A program made the translations under genes and the position numbers. From Atopobiaceae bacterium (GTDB lineage Bacteria > Actinomycetota > Coriobacteriia > Coriobacteriales > Atopobiaceae): a stretch of 64,000 bases of DNA. Of the stretch, positions 1 to 8,676 are shown in pieces (position 1 is the stretch's first letter; each line of letters starts with the position of its first letter). Under the pieces are notes generated by a model. The model saw nothing but the letters and a program-made list of their open reading frames with translations. It did not search any database and was not told where the DNA came from. The stretch lies in contig JAKVOB010000001.1 in assembly GCA_022483015.1 (NCBI GenBank), positions 2,194,902 through 2,258,901 of the forward strand, in the 5' to 3' direction.

Positions 1-2517
1 GAACATGGTCTGTCCCGGCGTCCAACCGGCCTGGACCTGGGCGAAGACGTAGGCGGCCATCGAGGCGGCGGCACCGATCATGCCGTACCAGAGGAAGGCC
101 TTGACCATCGTCTTGCGGTCGAGGATGTGCTCGTTCGGGTCGCGAGGGGGCTTGTCCATGACGCCCTTCTCGGGCGGCTCGGTCCCCAGGCCCAGGGCCG
201 GCAGCATGTCGGTGCCCAGGTCGATGGTGAGGATCTGCATCGTGGTCAGGGGCAGCGGAACCGCGCCGCCGCTGAACAGGTAGACGGCCGACGGGACGGC
301 CTCGGGCACGTTGGAGTTCAGGATGTAGGTCATGAACTTGCGGATGTTGGCGTAGACCGCACGCCCCTCCTCGATGGCAGACACGATCGAGGCGAAGTTG
401 TCGTCTGTGAGGATCATGTCCGCGGCCTCCTTGGCCACGTCCGTGCCCGTGATGCCCATGGCGACGCCGATGTCGGCCTTCTTGAGCGCCGGCGAGTCGT
501 TCACGCCGTCGCCGGTCACGGCCACGATCTCGCCCATCTCCTGGAGGGCGTTGACCACGCGGAGCTTCTGCTCGGGGGCCATGCGGGCGAAGATGACCTC
601 GCCTGCCAGGTCGCGCTTGAGCTGGTCGTCGTCCATCTTGGCCAGGTCCACGCCCGAGATGACGTTGACGTCGTCGCCGTCGACGATGCCGATGCGGCGG
701 GCGATGCTCTCGGCCGTGAGGCCGTAGTCGCCGGTGATCATGACCACGCGGATGCCGGCGCGATGGCACTCGGCCACGGCGGAGGCGACCTCCGGGCGCG
801 GCGGGTCAGCCATGACGTCGAGGCCCACGAAGGTGAGGTCGCTCTCGATGGTCTCGGGCGTGTAGTCGCTCATCGACTCGGGGATGGACGTGTCGCCTGC
901 CGCCAGCGGCCTGTAGGCGAGCGCGAGCACGCGCAGGCCGTCCTTGGCGTAGCCGTCGTTGGCCGCCATGATGCGGTCACGCATCTCGTCGGTCATCGGC
1001 TTGACCTCGCCCGCGATGCGGACCTTGGTCGAGAGGCGCACGACCTCGTTGGGGGCACCCTTGCAGAACGCCACGCGCTTGGCGCCGTCGAGCGGCTCGC
1101 GCAGCTGGTGGATGGTGGACATGCGCTTGCGGCGGCTCTCGAAGGGGAGCTCGCGCACGCGCGGGGTCTCCTCGGCCTGGTCCGCCAGGTCGATGCCGGC
1201 CTTCTGCGCACTCGTGAGCAGGCAGGCCTCGGTGGGGTCGCCCAGCACGGTATAGCGGCCGCCCTCGACCTCGGGGTCGAGCAGGCGCGCGTTGGAGCAC
1301 AGCGCCGAGCCCACCACGAGGATCCGGAGGTCCTCGTCCTTGTCGGCGGTATAGGTGGTGCCGTCAGACTCGATCGTGCCGTCGGGGCCGTAGCCCACTC
1401 CGGTGACCTCGTACTCGCGCGACGGCGTCCAGAGGTGGTTCACCGTCATCTCGTTCTGGGTCAGGGTGCCGGTCTTGTCGGTGCAGATGACGCTCGTGGA
1501 GCCCAGCGCCTCGACGCTCGAGAGCTTCTTCACGAGGGCGTTGCGCTTGCTCATGCGCTGCACGGCCATGGCGAGCGACAGCGTGACCGTGGGCAGCAGC
1601 CCCTCGGGGATGAAGGCCACGATCATGCCGAGCGCGAAGATGAACGACGAGGTCCAGACGTTCTTCACCACGAGGATGTCGAGCAGGAAGAAGATCACGC
1701 CCATGGCAAGCGCGAAGGCGGTGACCTGCTTGGTCACGCGGTCGAGCTGCTTCTCGAGGGGGCTCTCGGCCTCCTTCATGTTCTGGGTGAGGTCAGCGAT
1801 CTTGCCGAACTCGGTGGCCATGCCGATGCGGCAGACGATGGCACGGCCGTTGCCCTCCGAGACCGACGTGCCTGCATAGACCAGGTTGGGGATCTCGGCC
1901 GCGGCCAGCCCCTCCTCGAGCACGGCATCGGCGGTCTTCCGCACGGGGTTGGACTCGCCGTTGAGCGTGGACTGGTTGACCTGCAGGTCGGACACCGAGA
2001 CGAGCCTGGCGTCTGCAGAGATCTTGTCGCCCTCGGCCAGGTTGATGATGTCACCGGGGACGAGGTCCTCGGCCAGGATCTTGGAGTCCTGGCCGTCGCG
2101 CACGACGCTCACGTAGGCCGGGAGCATCTTCTTCAGGGCCTCGGTCGCCTTGCTCGCACGGAACTCCTGGAAGAAGCTGAACGTGCCGTTGATCAGGTTC
2201 ACGAGCCAGACGGCGATGCCCAGCTCGGGCATGCCAGCCACGAACGCGATGGCGCCTGCCGCCCAGAGGAGGATCGCCATGAGGCCCGTGAAGTTCGAGA
2301 GGAACGTCAGGAGCGGCGACTTCTTCTTCCCGCCTTGGATGAGGTTCTTGCCCGACGTGGTCTGGCGCTTCTCGGCCTCCGCCTGCGTGAGCCCCGCCCG
2401 TGAGGTCTTGAGCTCCTTGTAGCAGGAGTCGCAGTCCAGGCGCTCTATGCCGCCGGAATCGCCGCCCGACCCCTTCGAGGCCTCTGGTTCGACCTCGTCC
2501 TTACGTTTCGTCACCAT
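1..2517 (-). CDS. Cation-transporting P-type ATPase (P2 type), 3' end outside window
   Basis: Integral membrane ATP-driven cation pump; 839 codons are present and the frame is still open at base 1, so the last membrane helices are missing. Visible motifs are the actuator loop NGES (about residue 186; TGES in most relatives), PEGLLPT in the ion-binding helix, the phosphorylated Asp in CTDKTGTLT (Asp347) and the hinge GDGVNDSPAL. The PEGL motif and the sequence around it resemble the Na/K- and H/K-ATPase branch as well as bacterial calcium pumps, so the ion cannot be named. The ATG at 2517 has an AGAGG ribosome site 8 bases upstream. It is transcribed alone, reading away from sixA. The N-terminus carries a CDSC cysteine pair. 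Confidence 0.93.
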   Translation of the reverse strand, partial: MVTKRKDEVEPEASKGSGGDSGGIERLDCDSCYKELKTSRAGLTQAEAEKRQTTSGKNLIQGGKKKSPLLTFLSNFTGLMAILLWAAGAIAFVAGMPELGIAVWLVNLINGTFSFFQEFRASKATEALKKMLPAYVSVVRDGQDSKILAEDLVPGDIINLAEGDKISADARLVSVSDLQVNQSTLNGESNPVRKTADAVLEEGLAAAEIPNLVYAGTSVSEGNGRAIVCRIGMATEFGKIADLTQNMKEAESPLEKQLDRVTKQVTAFALAMGVIFFLLDILVVKNVWTSSFIFALGMIVAFIPEGLLPTVTLSLAMAVQRMSKRNALVKKLSSVEALGSTSVICTDKTGTLTQNEMTVNHLWTPSREYEVTGVGYGPDGTIESDGTTYTADKDEDLRILVVGSALCSNARLLDPEVEGGRYTVLGDPTEACLLTSAQKAGIDLADQAEETPRVRELPFESRRKRMSTIHQLREPLDGAKRVAFCKGAPNEVVRLSTKVRIAGEVKPMTDEMRDRIMAANDGYAKDGLRVLALAYRPLAAGDTSIPESMSDYTPETIESDLTFVGLDVMADPPRPEVASAVAECHRAGIRVVMITGDYGLTAESIARRIGIVDGDDVNVISGVDLAKMDDDQLKRDLAGEVIFARMAPEQKLRVVNALQEMGEIVAVTGDGVNDSPALKKADIGVAMGITGTDVAKEAADMILTDDNFASIVSAIEEGRAVYANIRKFMTYILNSNVPEAVPSAVYLFSGGAVPLPLTTMQILTIDLGTDMLPALGLGTEPPEKGVMDKPPRDPNEHILDRKTMVKAFLWYGMIGAAASMAAYVFAQVQAGWTPGQTMF

Positions 2518-2737
2518 TGACACGACCTCTTTCCAGGACCCTTGGGTCCCAGCGACGAGACCTTCTCGTCGCAGCCGCGTGATGCCGGATGTCGGCACCG
2601 CCGACGTCATACTTTGCCCCATTTAGGCGGGAATAGTCACGTGTTTTTTAGCAAAAGGACGAACATGCTGCTATCTCACGTGTCTCTCTACGCGGTCAGG
2701 GCGGCGAGCGGCACCTCGCCACCCCTCTGGCCTGGTG

Positions 2738-3250
2738 CTACCCGACCATCGGACCCTGCACGAACCAGAGGAGCCGACCCGGGACCTCGTCGCCGCCATA
2801 GCGCTTGAAGGGGCGGTCGATCTGGAAGGCCGCCACCCCGCCGCACGAGAAGGGCAGGCGGGAACCACACAGCAGCCCCGACACCTCGTCCATGAAGGGG
2901 ACATGCCCCACGCAGACCACCGTTCCGGGCGCCTTGGCGATGCGCTGCGAGAGCTCGACCATGAACGTGCCGACGTCCTGGTTGGTGAGGCAGTCGTGGA
3001 GCTCGGCCGCCCCCAGGGGCAGGCCGATGGCCGAGGCCGCGATGTCCGCCGTCTGGCAGGCGCGGACCGCCGCACTCGTCCAGATCTCGGCCTGGGCGCG
3101 CTCGCCGTTGCCGAGCAGCGAGAAGGCCCGCGGGAAGCCGGCCGTGAGGGCGACCGTGCCCTCCGGGGTGAGCGAGCGGGCAAGGTCGACCTGCTCGGGC
3201 TGCTTCTTCTCGGCCTTGCCATGACGTACGAGCACGAGCGTGATTGACAT
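2738..3250 (-). CDS. sixA: SixA-like phosphohistidine phosphatase
   Basis: A 170-residue member of the histidine phosphatase (phosphoglycerate mutase-like) superfamily. The N-terminal LVLVRHGKAE motif carries the catalytic RHG triad and a second active-site His lies in VCVGHVPFMDE. SixA proteins remove phosphate from phosphohistidine on phosphotransfer domains; the substrate here is not shown by the sequence. The start at 3250 (MSITLVL) is chosen over an in-frame ATG at 3271 because AAGGAGG lies 6 bases before it. It is an isolated short gene between the cation ATPase and katA, all on the minus strand. Confidence 0.85.
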   Translation of the reverse strand: MSITLVLVRHGKAEKKQPEQVDLARSLTPEGTVALTAGFPRAFSLLGNGERAQAEIWTSAAVRACQTADIAASAIGLPLGAAELHDCLTNQDVGTFMVELSQRIAKAPGTVVCVGHVPFMDEVSGLLCGSRLPFSCGGVAAFQIDRPFKRYGGDEVPGRLLWFVQGPMVG

Positions 3251-3341
3251 CGTGTTCCTCCTTGAGAGCAATGCTGGGTCCCAGTTTAGCCAGGCGATGT
3301 GTCAGAGGCCAATCTTAAGGGTTCCTGCACCGCGAACGGAA

Positions 3342-3377
3342 GCGGAGGGGGCCGACGGCACGTCCGGCCCCCTCCGC
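3342..3377 (-). terminator. Strong GC hairpin after katA
   Basis: A perfect 13-bp stem (GCGGAGGGGGCCG and its complement) with a 10-base loop lies 53 bases downstream of the katA stop. There is no long T-run on the minus strand, only TTCCGTTC, so it may be a factor-assisted terminator or an mRNA-stabilising hairpin. Confidence 0.6.
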
Positions 3378-3429
3378 GGTCATGGACCGTCCTCGACGGT
3401 CCGGTCCGTAGGCTCCCGTGCAGGATGAC

Positions 3430-5040
3430 CTACTCCTCCATCTGCTTGAGGTACCTCTCGTCGATGCAAGGCGTGGTGCAGGTCGCGCAGCTCATCGTAC
3501 AGGGCTCCGCCGAGAACTCGCCGCCCGGCAGCGTGGCCGCGACGAGCGTGGACTGGTCGCCCTTGGCAAGCTCGGCCACCTTGGCGGCGTCGAGCTTGAG
3601 CGCCTTGGTCATGCGCTCGCCATAGGCGGGGTCGGCCCAGGTGCAGTGGACGGCATGACGGTACTTGATGGTCTCGGAGCAGGGCGCGATGTTGCGCGCC
3701 GTGTTGCCGATGAGCAGCTCGCGGTGCTCCTCGTCCATGACGCGCCAGAGGTCGCCGCCCGCGCGGAAGCAGTCGTCAGTGGGGTCGTCGGTGGGGTCGT
3801 AGCGCCACATGGCGCCCTCGAGGTCCAGCGGCGGCTCCATGACCTCGGGCTGGGCCGTCCAGTACCCCATCGAGTTGGGCGTGTAGGCAGGGGCGTCGCC
3901 GTAGTTGCCGTCAGTGCGCATGAAGCCGTCGCGATGGTAGTCGGCCACAGGCGCGTGCTTGGCCTGGTTCACGGGGATCTGGTTGTAGTTCACGCCCAGG
4001 CGGTAGCGCTGCGCGTCGCCATAGACGAAGAGGCGGCCCTGCAGGAACTTGTCGGGCGAGAACCCGATGCCCGGCACCACGTGCGCCGGCGTGAAGGCCG
4101 CCTGCTCGACCTCGGCATAGTAGTTGTCGGGCCAGCGGTTGAGCTCCATCTCGCCCACCTCGATGAGCGGGAACTCCGCATGTTTCCAGATCTTGGTGAT
4201 GTCGAAGGGGTTCTCGTAGTGGGCCTTGGCCTGCTCCTCGGTCATGACCTGGATGTACATCTTCCACTTGGGGAAGTCGCCCTTCGCGATGGCGTCATAG
4301 AGGTCGTGCCCCGAGCTCTCGCGGTCCGACGCGCAGACCTTGGCGGCCTCGGCGTCGGTGAGGTTCTTGATGCCCTGCTCGGTGAGGAGGTGGAACTTGA
4401 CCCAGACGCGCTCGTTGGCCGCGTTGTACATAGAGAAGGTGTGCTCGCCGAAGATGTGCATGTGGCGGAAGCCGTCGGGGATGCCACGGTCGGACATGAC
4501 CACCGTGGTCTGGTGGAAGCACTCGGGCAGGAGCGTCCAGAAGTCCCAGTTGTTCTGCGCCGAGCGCATGCCTGTGTGGGGGTCGCGCTTGACGGCGCGG
4601 TTGAGGTCGGGGAAGTTGTGGACGTCACGCACGAAGAACGTGGGTGTGTCATTGCCCACCAGGTCCCAGTTGCCCTCGTTGGTGTAGAACTTGATAGCGA
4701 CGCCGCGGATGTCGCGCTCGGCGTCGGCCGCACCGCGCTCGCCGGCCACGGTCGAGAAGCGGGTGAACAGGTCCGTCTTCTTGCCGACCTCGCTGAAGAT
4801 GTCAGCCTTGGTGTACCTGGTGATGTCGTTGGTCACGATGAAGGTGCCGTAGGCGCCCCACCCCTTCGCGTGCATGCGGCGCTCGGGAATCACCTCGCGG
4901 TCGAAGTGCGCGAGCTTCTCGAGCAGCCAGACGTCCTGCATCATGACCGGGCCGCGCGGACCCGCCGTGATGCTGTGCTCGTTGTCCTCGACCGGAGCGC
5001 CTACCTCGTTGGTGAGCTTCCTGTTGGTGGAGTCTGCCAT
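3430..5040 (-). CDS. katA: Haem catalase
   Basis: A 536-residue monofunctional catalase that breaks down hydrogen peroxide in the cytoplasm. The distal His is in [12 protein letters not shown] (His57), the distal Asn in [12 protein letters not shown], and the proximal haem-ligand Tyr in [13 protein letters not shown]. The C-terminus has a short cysteine-rich tail ([12 protein letters not shown]), which is unusual for the family and may bind metal. The frame stays open upstream to 5286, but MADST at 5040 matches the family N-terminus; a second ATG 12 bases upstream touches GAGAGG and is an alternative. The gene is monocistronic, with an array of palindromic repeats upstream. Confidence 0.93.
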   Translation of the reverse strand: MADSTNRKLTNEVGAPVEDNEHSITAGPRGPVMMQDVWLLEKLAHFDREVIPERRMHAKGWGAYGTFIVTNDITRYTKADIFSEVGKKTDLFTRFSTVAGERGAADAERDIRGVAIKFYTNEGNWDLVGNDTPTFFVRDVHNFPDLNRAVKRDPHTGMRSAQNNWDFWTLLPECFHQTTVVMSDRGIPDGFRHMHIFGEHTFSMYNAANERVWVKFHLLTEQGIKNLTDAEAAKVCASDRESSGHDLYDAIAKGDFPKWKMYIQVMTEEQAKAHYENPFDITKIWKHAEFPLIEVGEMELNRWPDNYYAEVEQAAFTPAHVVPGIGFSPDKFLQGRLFVYGDAQRYRLGVNYNQIPVNQAKHAPVADYHRDGFMRTDGNYGDAPAYTPNSMGYWTAQPEVMEPPLDLEGAMWRYDPTDDPTDDCFRAGGDLWRVMDEEHRELLIGNTARNIAPCSETIKYRHAVHCTWADPAYGERMTKALKLDAAKVAELAKGDQSTLVAATLPGGEFSAEPCTMSCATCTTPCIDERYLKQMEE

Positions 5041-5200
5041 GGGTGCCGTCATCCTCTCAGGGGTCGCATATGGTCCTCGTCCTGGTTCATATCCCCCCAT
5101 CCCGAGAGGAACAGACCAGGTCCCGACCACCATTTCGGCGAGCGGTCCTTCTCCACAGGCGGGCCATATTCCGGTTGATGAGCGAGGTGAGCACGCGGCC

Positions 5201-5615
5201 CAGCCAGGGTCACCCCGGGCAGGCAACGCGGGACGGCGGACGCGTTGCCTGGCGATAGTAACCCGCGACGCCAGGTCCGGGCCCAACCAGGGTCACCCCG
5301 GGCAGGCAACGCGAGTCGATGGACGCGTTGCCTGGCGATAGTGACCCGCAGCGTCAGGTCCGGGCCCAGCCGGGGTCACCCCAGGCAGGCAACGCGGGAC
5401 GGCGGACGCGTTGCCTGGCGATAGTGACCCGCGACGCCAGGTCCGGGCCCAACCAGGGTCACCCCGGGCAGGCAACGCGGGACGGTGGACGCGTTGCCTG
5501 GCGATAGTGACCCGCAGCGTCAGGTCGGGGCCAGGCCAGGGTCACCCCGGGCAGGCAACGCGGGACGGTGGGCACGTTGCCTGGCGATAGTGACCCGCGA
5601 CGCCGAATCGGGGCG
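5201..5615. repeat. Five tandem copies of an 83-bp palindromic unit
   Basis: Units begin at about 5201, 5284, 5367, 5450 and 5533 with exact 83-bp spacing. Each holds a nested inverted repeat: an outer GGGTCAC/GTGACCC pair and an inner CAGGCAACGCG/CGCGTTGCCTG pair around a 10-base loop, so each copy could form one long hairpin. Copies differ mainly in the loops and linkers. The block fills most of the 5041-5679 gap between katA and the membrane protein gene. Frames open across it encode only the repeat and I do not regard them as genes. Confidence 0.93.
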
Positions 5616-5679
5616 CCGGCAGGGCCGGGCCCGGTCGGGGCCACCTGCCTTCCGACGCGAGGTTCTTCTCGCCAGCCTC

Positions 5680-6168
5680 CTAGGCCGCGGCAGCGACCTT
5701 GTTGATGGTGAGGTAGCCTGCGATGGCACCAGCCACCGCGCAGAGGCAGCCCTTGAGGACGAGCATCCCCGTGAAGCTCAAGGGCTGGGGCAGCACGAGC
5801 GCGAGCAGACCCCCGACCACGAGAAGCACGACCATGCAGACGGCCCCCACGACCAGGCTGGCCAGGAAGGTACCGGCCGGGATGAAGCCCAACTGGCGCG
5901 CCCCCTCGGTCGAGAAGGACCCTTTGCGCAGGTCGGACCTCGTCATCGGGGCCACGATGAGATAGAGCAGGAGCCCCAGCAGGAACCCGGTGAGCGCGAG
6001 ATCCATGAGAATCGCCGTGAGCGAGAAGGTCGCCGTCCGGTCACCCATATGCAGCAGGAAGAAGATCAGCGCGTTGATGATGCCGTTGATGAGCCCATAG
6101 CCGATGAGGCACTTGTTGAGCAGGTACGACTCGAGAGGCTTCGGATCCACATGAGTGTCTGATGCCAT
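5680..6168 (-). CDS. Four-helix membrane protein, function unknown
   Basis: A 162-residue protein with four likely transmembrane segments (around LINGIINALIFFLL, MDLALTGFLLGLLLYL, AGTFLASLVVGAVCMVVLLV and LVLKGCLCAVAGAIAGYL). I do not recognise the family. The start at 6168 is supported by GGGAG 7 bases upstream; a longer in-frame reading to 6435 lacks a ribosome site and looks non-coding. Its 3' end faces the 83-bp repeat block. Confidence 0.7.
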   Translation of the reverse strand: MASDTHVDPKPLESYLLNKCLIGYGLINGIINALIFFLLHMGDRTATFSLTAILMDLALTGFLLGLLLYLIVAPMTRSDLRKGSFSTEGARQLGFIPAGTFLASLVVGAVCMVVLLVVGGLLALVLPQPLSFTGMLVLKGCLCAVAGAIAGYLTINKVAAAA

Positions 6169-6339
6169 GATGCTCTCCCTTGGTCGACGTGAGTCCAGCA
6201 TATCAATCGGCCTCACGCAGGGCCCGCAGGGCTTGCATCGATCGAACAAGCGGGTCGAACTCGTCCCCAAACGGTCGCCGAGAGGGCCCACGACCCGCGA
6301 CACGCGTGGTACGCTTCTGCTGTCGACAAGGAGCATGCC

Positions 6340-6669
6340 ATGGTCATCGCATCGTCCAACACCATCGAGGGCCGCAAGGTCGAGACAATCGGTATGGTGA
6401 GCGGCAACGCCATCCTCACCAAGAACACCGCCCACGACCTGCTCACGAGCTTCAAGAACTTCCTGGGCGTCGAGCTCGACCTGCTACGTGACTCGACGGA
6501 AAGGTCCCGTCACATCGCGCGCGACCGCATGGCGGCCGAGGCCGAGGGGCTGGGGGCCGATGCGGTCTGCGCCGTGCGCTACGCCGGCAGCTCGTTCGGC
6601 AACGGAATCGTCGAGATCAGCTGCTATGGCACGGCTGTGCGCTTCGTGGACGAGAAGGACCAGGCCTGA
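6340..6669 (+). CDS. YbjQ/UPF0145 (DUF74) family protein
   Basis: A 109-residue cytoplasmic protein of the UPF0145 family, recognised by its length, the SSNTIEGRKVE opening, the GADAVCAVRYAGSSF segment and the final beta strand. Members form pentamers in solved structures and their cellular role is unknown. AAGGAG lies 6 bases before the ATG. A weak promoter region and the divergent membrane protein gene lie upstream. Confidence 0.85.
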   Translation: MVIASSNTIEGRKVETIGMVSGNAILTKNTAHDLLTSFKNFLGVELDLLRDSTERSRHIARDRMAAEAEGLGADAVCAVRYAGSSFGNGIVEISCYGTAVRFVDEKDQA

Positions 6670-6820
6670 CGCGCACGCCTGCGCGAACGTGCCGGCCGCA
6701 TCGAGCGAGGGGACCGTGGACATGACCGAAGCCCCTGGACGCACGACCGCCCCTTGACGAGGCAGCGCGCCCAGACGGAGGACCGATCCATGCAGACAAC
6801 GAGCACAAGGAAGGCGTCAC

Positions 6821-7291
6821 ATGTCAATCGAGAAGGTACGCAGCTATCTGGCCGAGCGCGGGATGGCCGAGAGGATCCTGGAGTTCGACACGTCGAGCGC
6901 CACGGTGGAGCTGGCGGCCGAGGCCGTGGGCGTGGAGCCGGCACGCATCGCCAAGACGCTCTCGTTCAAGGTGGGCGACGGGGCCATCCTGGTCGTCGCC
7001 GCCGGTGACGTCCGCATCGCCAACCCCAAGTACAAGGCGGCCTTCGGCTGCAAGGCCAAGATGCTCGCCCCCGACGAGGTCGTCTCGCTCGTGGGACACG
7101 CCGTGGGCGGGGTCTGCCCCTTCGCGGTGAACCCCGGCGTCAAGACCTACCTCGACGAGTCGCTCAGGCGCTTCGACATGGTCTATCCCGCGGCCGGCAG
7201 CGCCTCGAGCGCCATCGGCCTCACGATCCCCGAGCTCGAGGAGCTCTCGCAACCGGCAGGCTGGGTCGACGTCTGCAAGCCGCAGGCCTGA
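6821..7291 (+). CDS. ybaK: YbaK/EbsC-type aminoacyl-tRNA deacylase
   Basis: A 156-residue single-domain protein of the YbaK/ProX editing family, which clears mischarged aminoacyl-tRNA (Cys-tRNAPro in the best studied case). Family features are AKTLSFKVGDG near residue 47, the Lys in NPKYKAAFGCKAKM, and the GGVCPFAVNPGVKTYLDES segment near residue 95. It stands alone on the plus strand, convergent with adh, and the two share the terminator at 7318-7353. Substrate specificity cannot be read from sequence. Confidence 0.88.
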   Translation: MSIEKVRSYLAERGMAERILEFDTSSATVELAAEAVGVEPARIAKTLSFKVGDGAILVVAAGDVRIANPKYKAAFGCKAKMLAPDEVVSLVGHAVGGVCPFAVNPGVKTYLDESLRRFDMVYPAAGSASSAIGLTIPELEELSQPAGWVDVCKPQA

Positions 7292-7317
7292 CGGCGCAGG
7301 AGAGCAATTCGCAAGAA

Positions 7318-7353
7318 GGCGCGCGGCCCGACAGGAGCGTCAGGTCGCGCGCC
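7318..7353. terminator. Bidirectional terminator between ybaK and adh
   Basis: The inverted repeat GGCGCGCGGCC/GGTCGCGCGCC forms an 11-bp stem with one G-T pair around a 14-base loop. It lies between the two convergent stop codons. Confidence 0.6.
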
Positions 7354-7374
7354 GACAAGCGTCCGTGGACGTGT

Positions 7375-8430
7375 CTACCTCTCGATGTAGACGATGGGCT
7401 TCACGAGGTCCTTGGGCTTGTCGTTCATCGTCCAGAAGGCCTCCTCGATCTTGTCGAAGCCGTCGAACTGGTAGTTGAGAAGCTTGCCCGGGTGCACCCG
7501 GTCGTAACGGATGAGGTTGAGCATGTGCTCGATGCGGTAGGCACCACCGGGGCAGAAGCCGTTCCTGATGGTGATGTCTGACTCCCCCAGGCCGAAGAGC
7601 GTGGCCGGGACCGAGTAGGTCTCGGTGGGGGCGATGCAGGCGATGCTCGAGATGTTGCCGTTGCAGCGCACGAGCTGCATGGCCTGGTTCATGCAGTTGA
7701 CGTCGTGGATGGCGATGATGGCACGATCGACCTGACCACCGTTGGCCGCGAGGATCTGCTCGACGGTGTCGCCATCCTTGTAGCTGATGATGTCGGTGGC
7801 GCCGTACTCGCGCGCGAGCTTGACGCAGTTGGGACGGGTGCCGATGGCGAAGATGCGACCGGCACCACGCAATGCGGCCGCAGCCACCGCCATGAGGCCC
7901 ACCGGACCGATGCCGAAGACGACCACCGTGTCGCCGAACTGCACGTTGGCATTGTCGGCGGCATAGAAGCCGGTCGACATCATGTCGACGGTCATGAGGG
8001 CGTCCTCGACCGAGACGTCGTCGGGCATGTGCACGAGGTTGGCGTTGGCGTTGTTGACCTTGAAGTGCTCGGCAAAGACGCCGTCGTGCGTGATCATGAA
8101 CTTGAAGCTCTTGATCCAGCCGGTGTCATGCGCGTTGTTGGAGTCGCGCTCCTGCAGGGCCGGCTCCTCCCAGTCGGGCGTGCAGCACGGCACGACCACG
8201 CGGTCCCCCGGCTTGAACCCGGTCACGAGCTCGCCGACCTTCTCCACCACGCCGAGGGACTCGTGTCCCAGGATGACGTTGGGCAGGTCGAGGTCGTTGA
8301 TGATGGAGGTGTCGGACGAGCACGGGGCCACAGCCGTAGGACGCACGATGGCGTCGAGCGGGCCGCAGGTGGGCTCCTCCTTCTCGATCCAGCCGGCCTT
8401 GCCCTTCGAGAGCATTGCGAAACCCCTCAT
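7375..8430 (-). CDS. adh: NADP-type secondary alcohol (isopropanol) dehydrogenase
   Basis: A 351-residue zinc-dependent medium-chain dehydrogenase that interconverts secondary alcohols and ketones. It aligns closely by eye with Thermoanaerobacter brockii/Clostridium beijerinckii enzymes: the MRGFAMLSKGKAGWIEKE start, zinc ligands Cys37 (APCSSD), His59-Glu60 (GHESLG) and the Asp of VDMMSTG, then the Rossmann motif GIGPVGLMAV. The SRP/GTRP segment after the second strand (AIGTRPNC) is typical of NADP preference. AAGGAG is 6 bases upstream of the ATG, and the length equals the family norm. It is monocistronic, with the adhesin gene upstream on the same strand. Confidence 0.92.
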   Translation of the reverse strand: MRGFAMLSKGKAGWIEKEEPTCGPLDAIVRPTAVAPCSSDTSIINDLDLPNVILGHESLGVVEKVGELVTGFKPGDRVVVPCCTPDWEEPALQERDSNNAHDTGWIKSFKFMITHDGVFAEHFKVNNANANLVHMPDDVSVEDALMTVDMMSTGFYAADNANVQFGDTVVVFGIGPVGLMAVAAAALRGAGRIFAIGTRPNCVKLAREYGATDIISYKDGDTVEQILAANGGQVDRAIIAIHDVNCMNQAMQLVRCNGNISSIACIAPTETYSVPATLFGLGESDITIRNGFCPGGAYRIEHMLNLIRYDRVHPGKLLNYQFDGFDKIEEAFWTMNDKPKDLVKPIVYIER

Positions 8431-8676
8431 GTCGAGCTCCTTCCACGTGCTGCCAGGCGGACGTCCGCGCAAGGTCGCATGTCGCCCACACCGAGAATGA
8501 CCACACACCAGTGGCCGTTGTACCCATACGAGAGGGGCCGTAGGACCTGGACGTCCATCCGCCACGCAAGCCGCAGATGTCGATACTCGCATCGACGCGA
8601 GGGAGGGGACGAGAAGAGCCGGGACCACCTCGCGGCGGCCCCGGCCCTGACGATCGGACGCATGTGGGTCTCTCGG

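Noticed and set aside
127-2403. Plus-strand 758-codon open frame
   Set aside because: It is antisense to the P-type ATPase, has His/Gly/Asp-rich shadow composition and no ribosome site.
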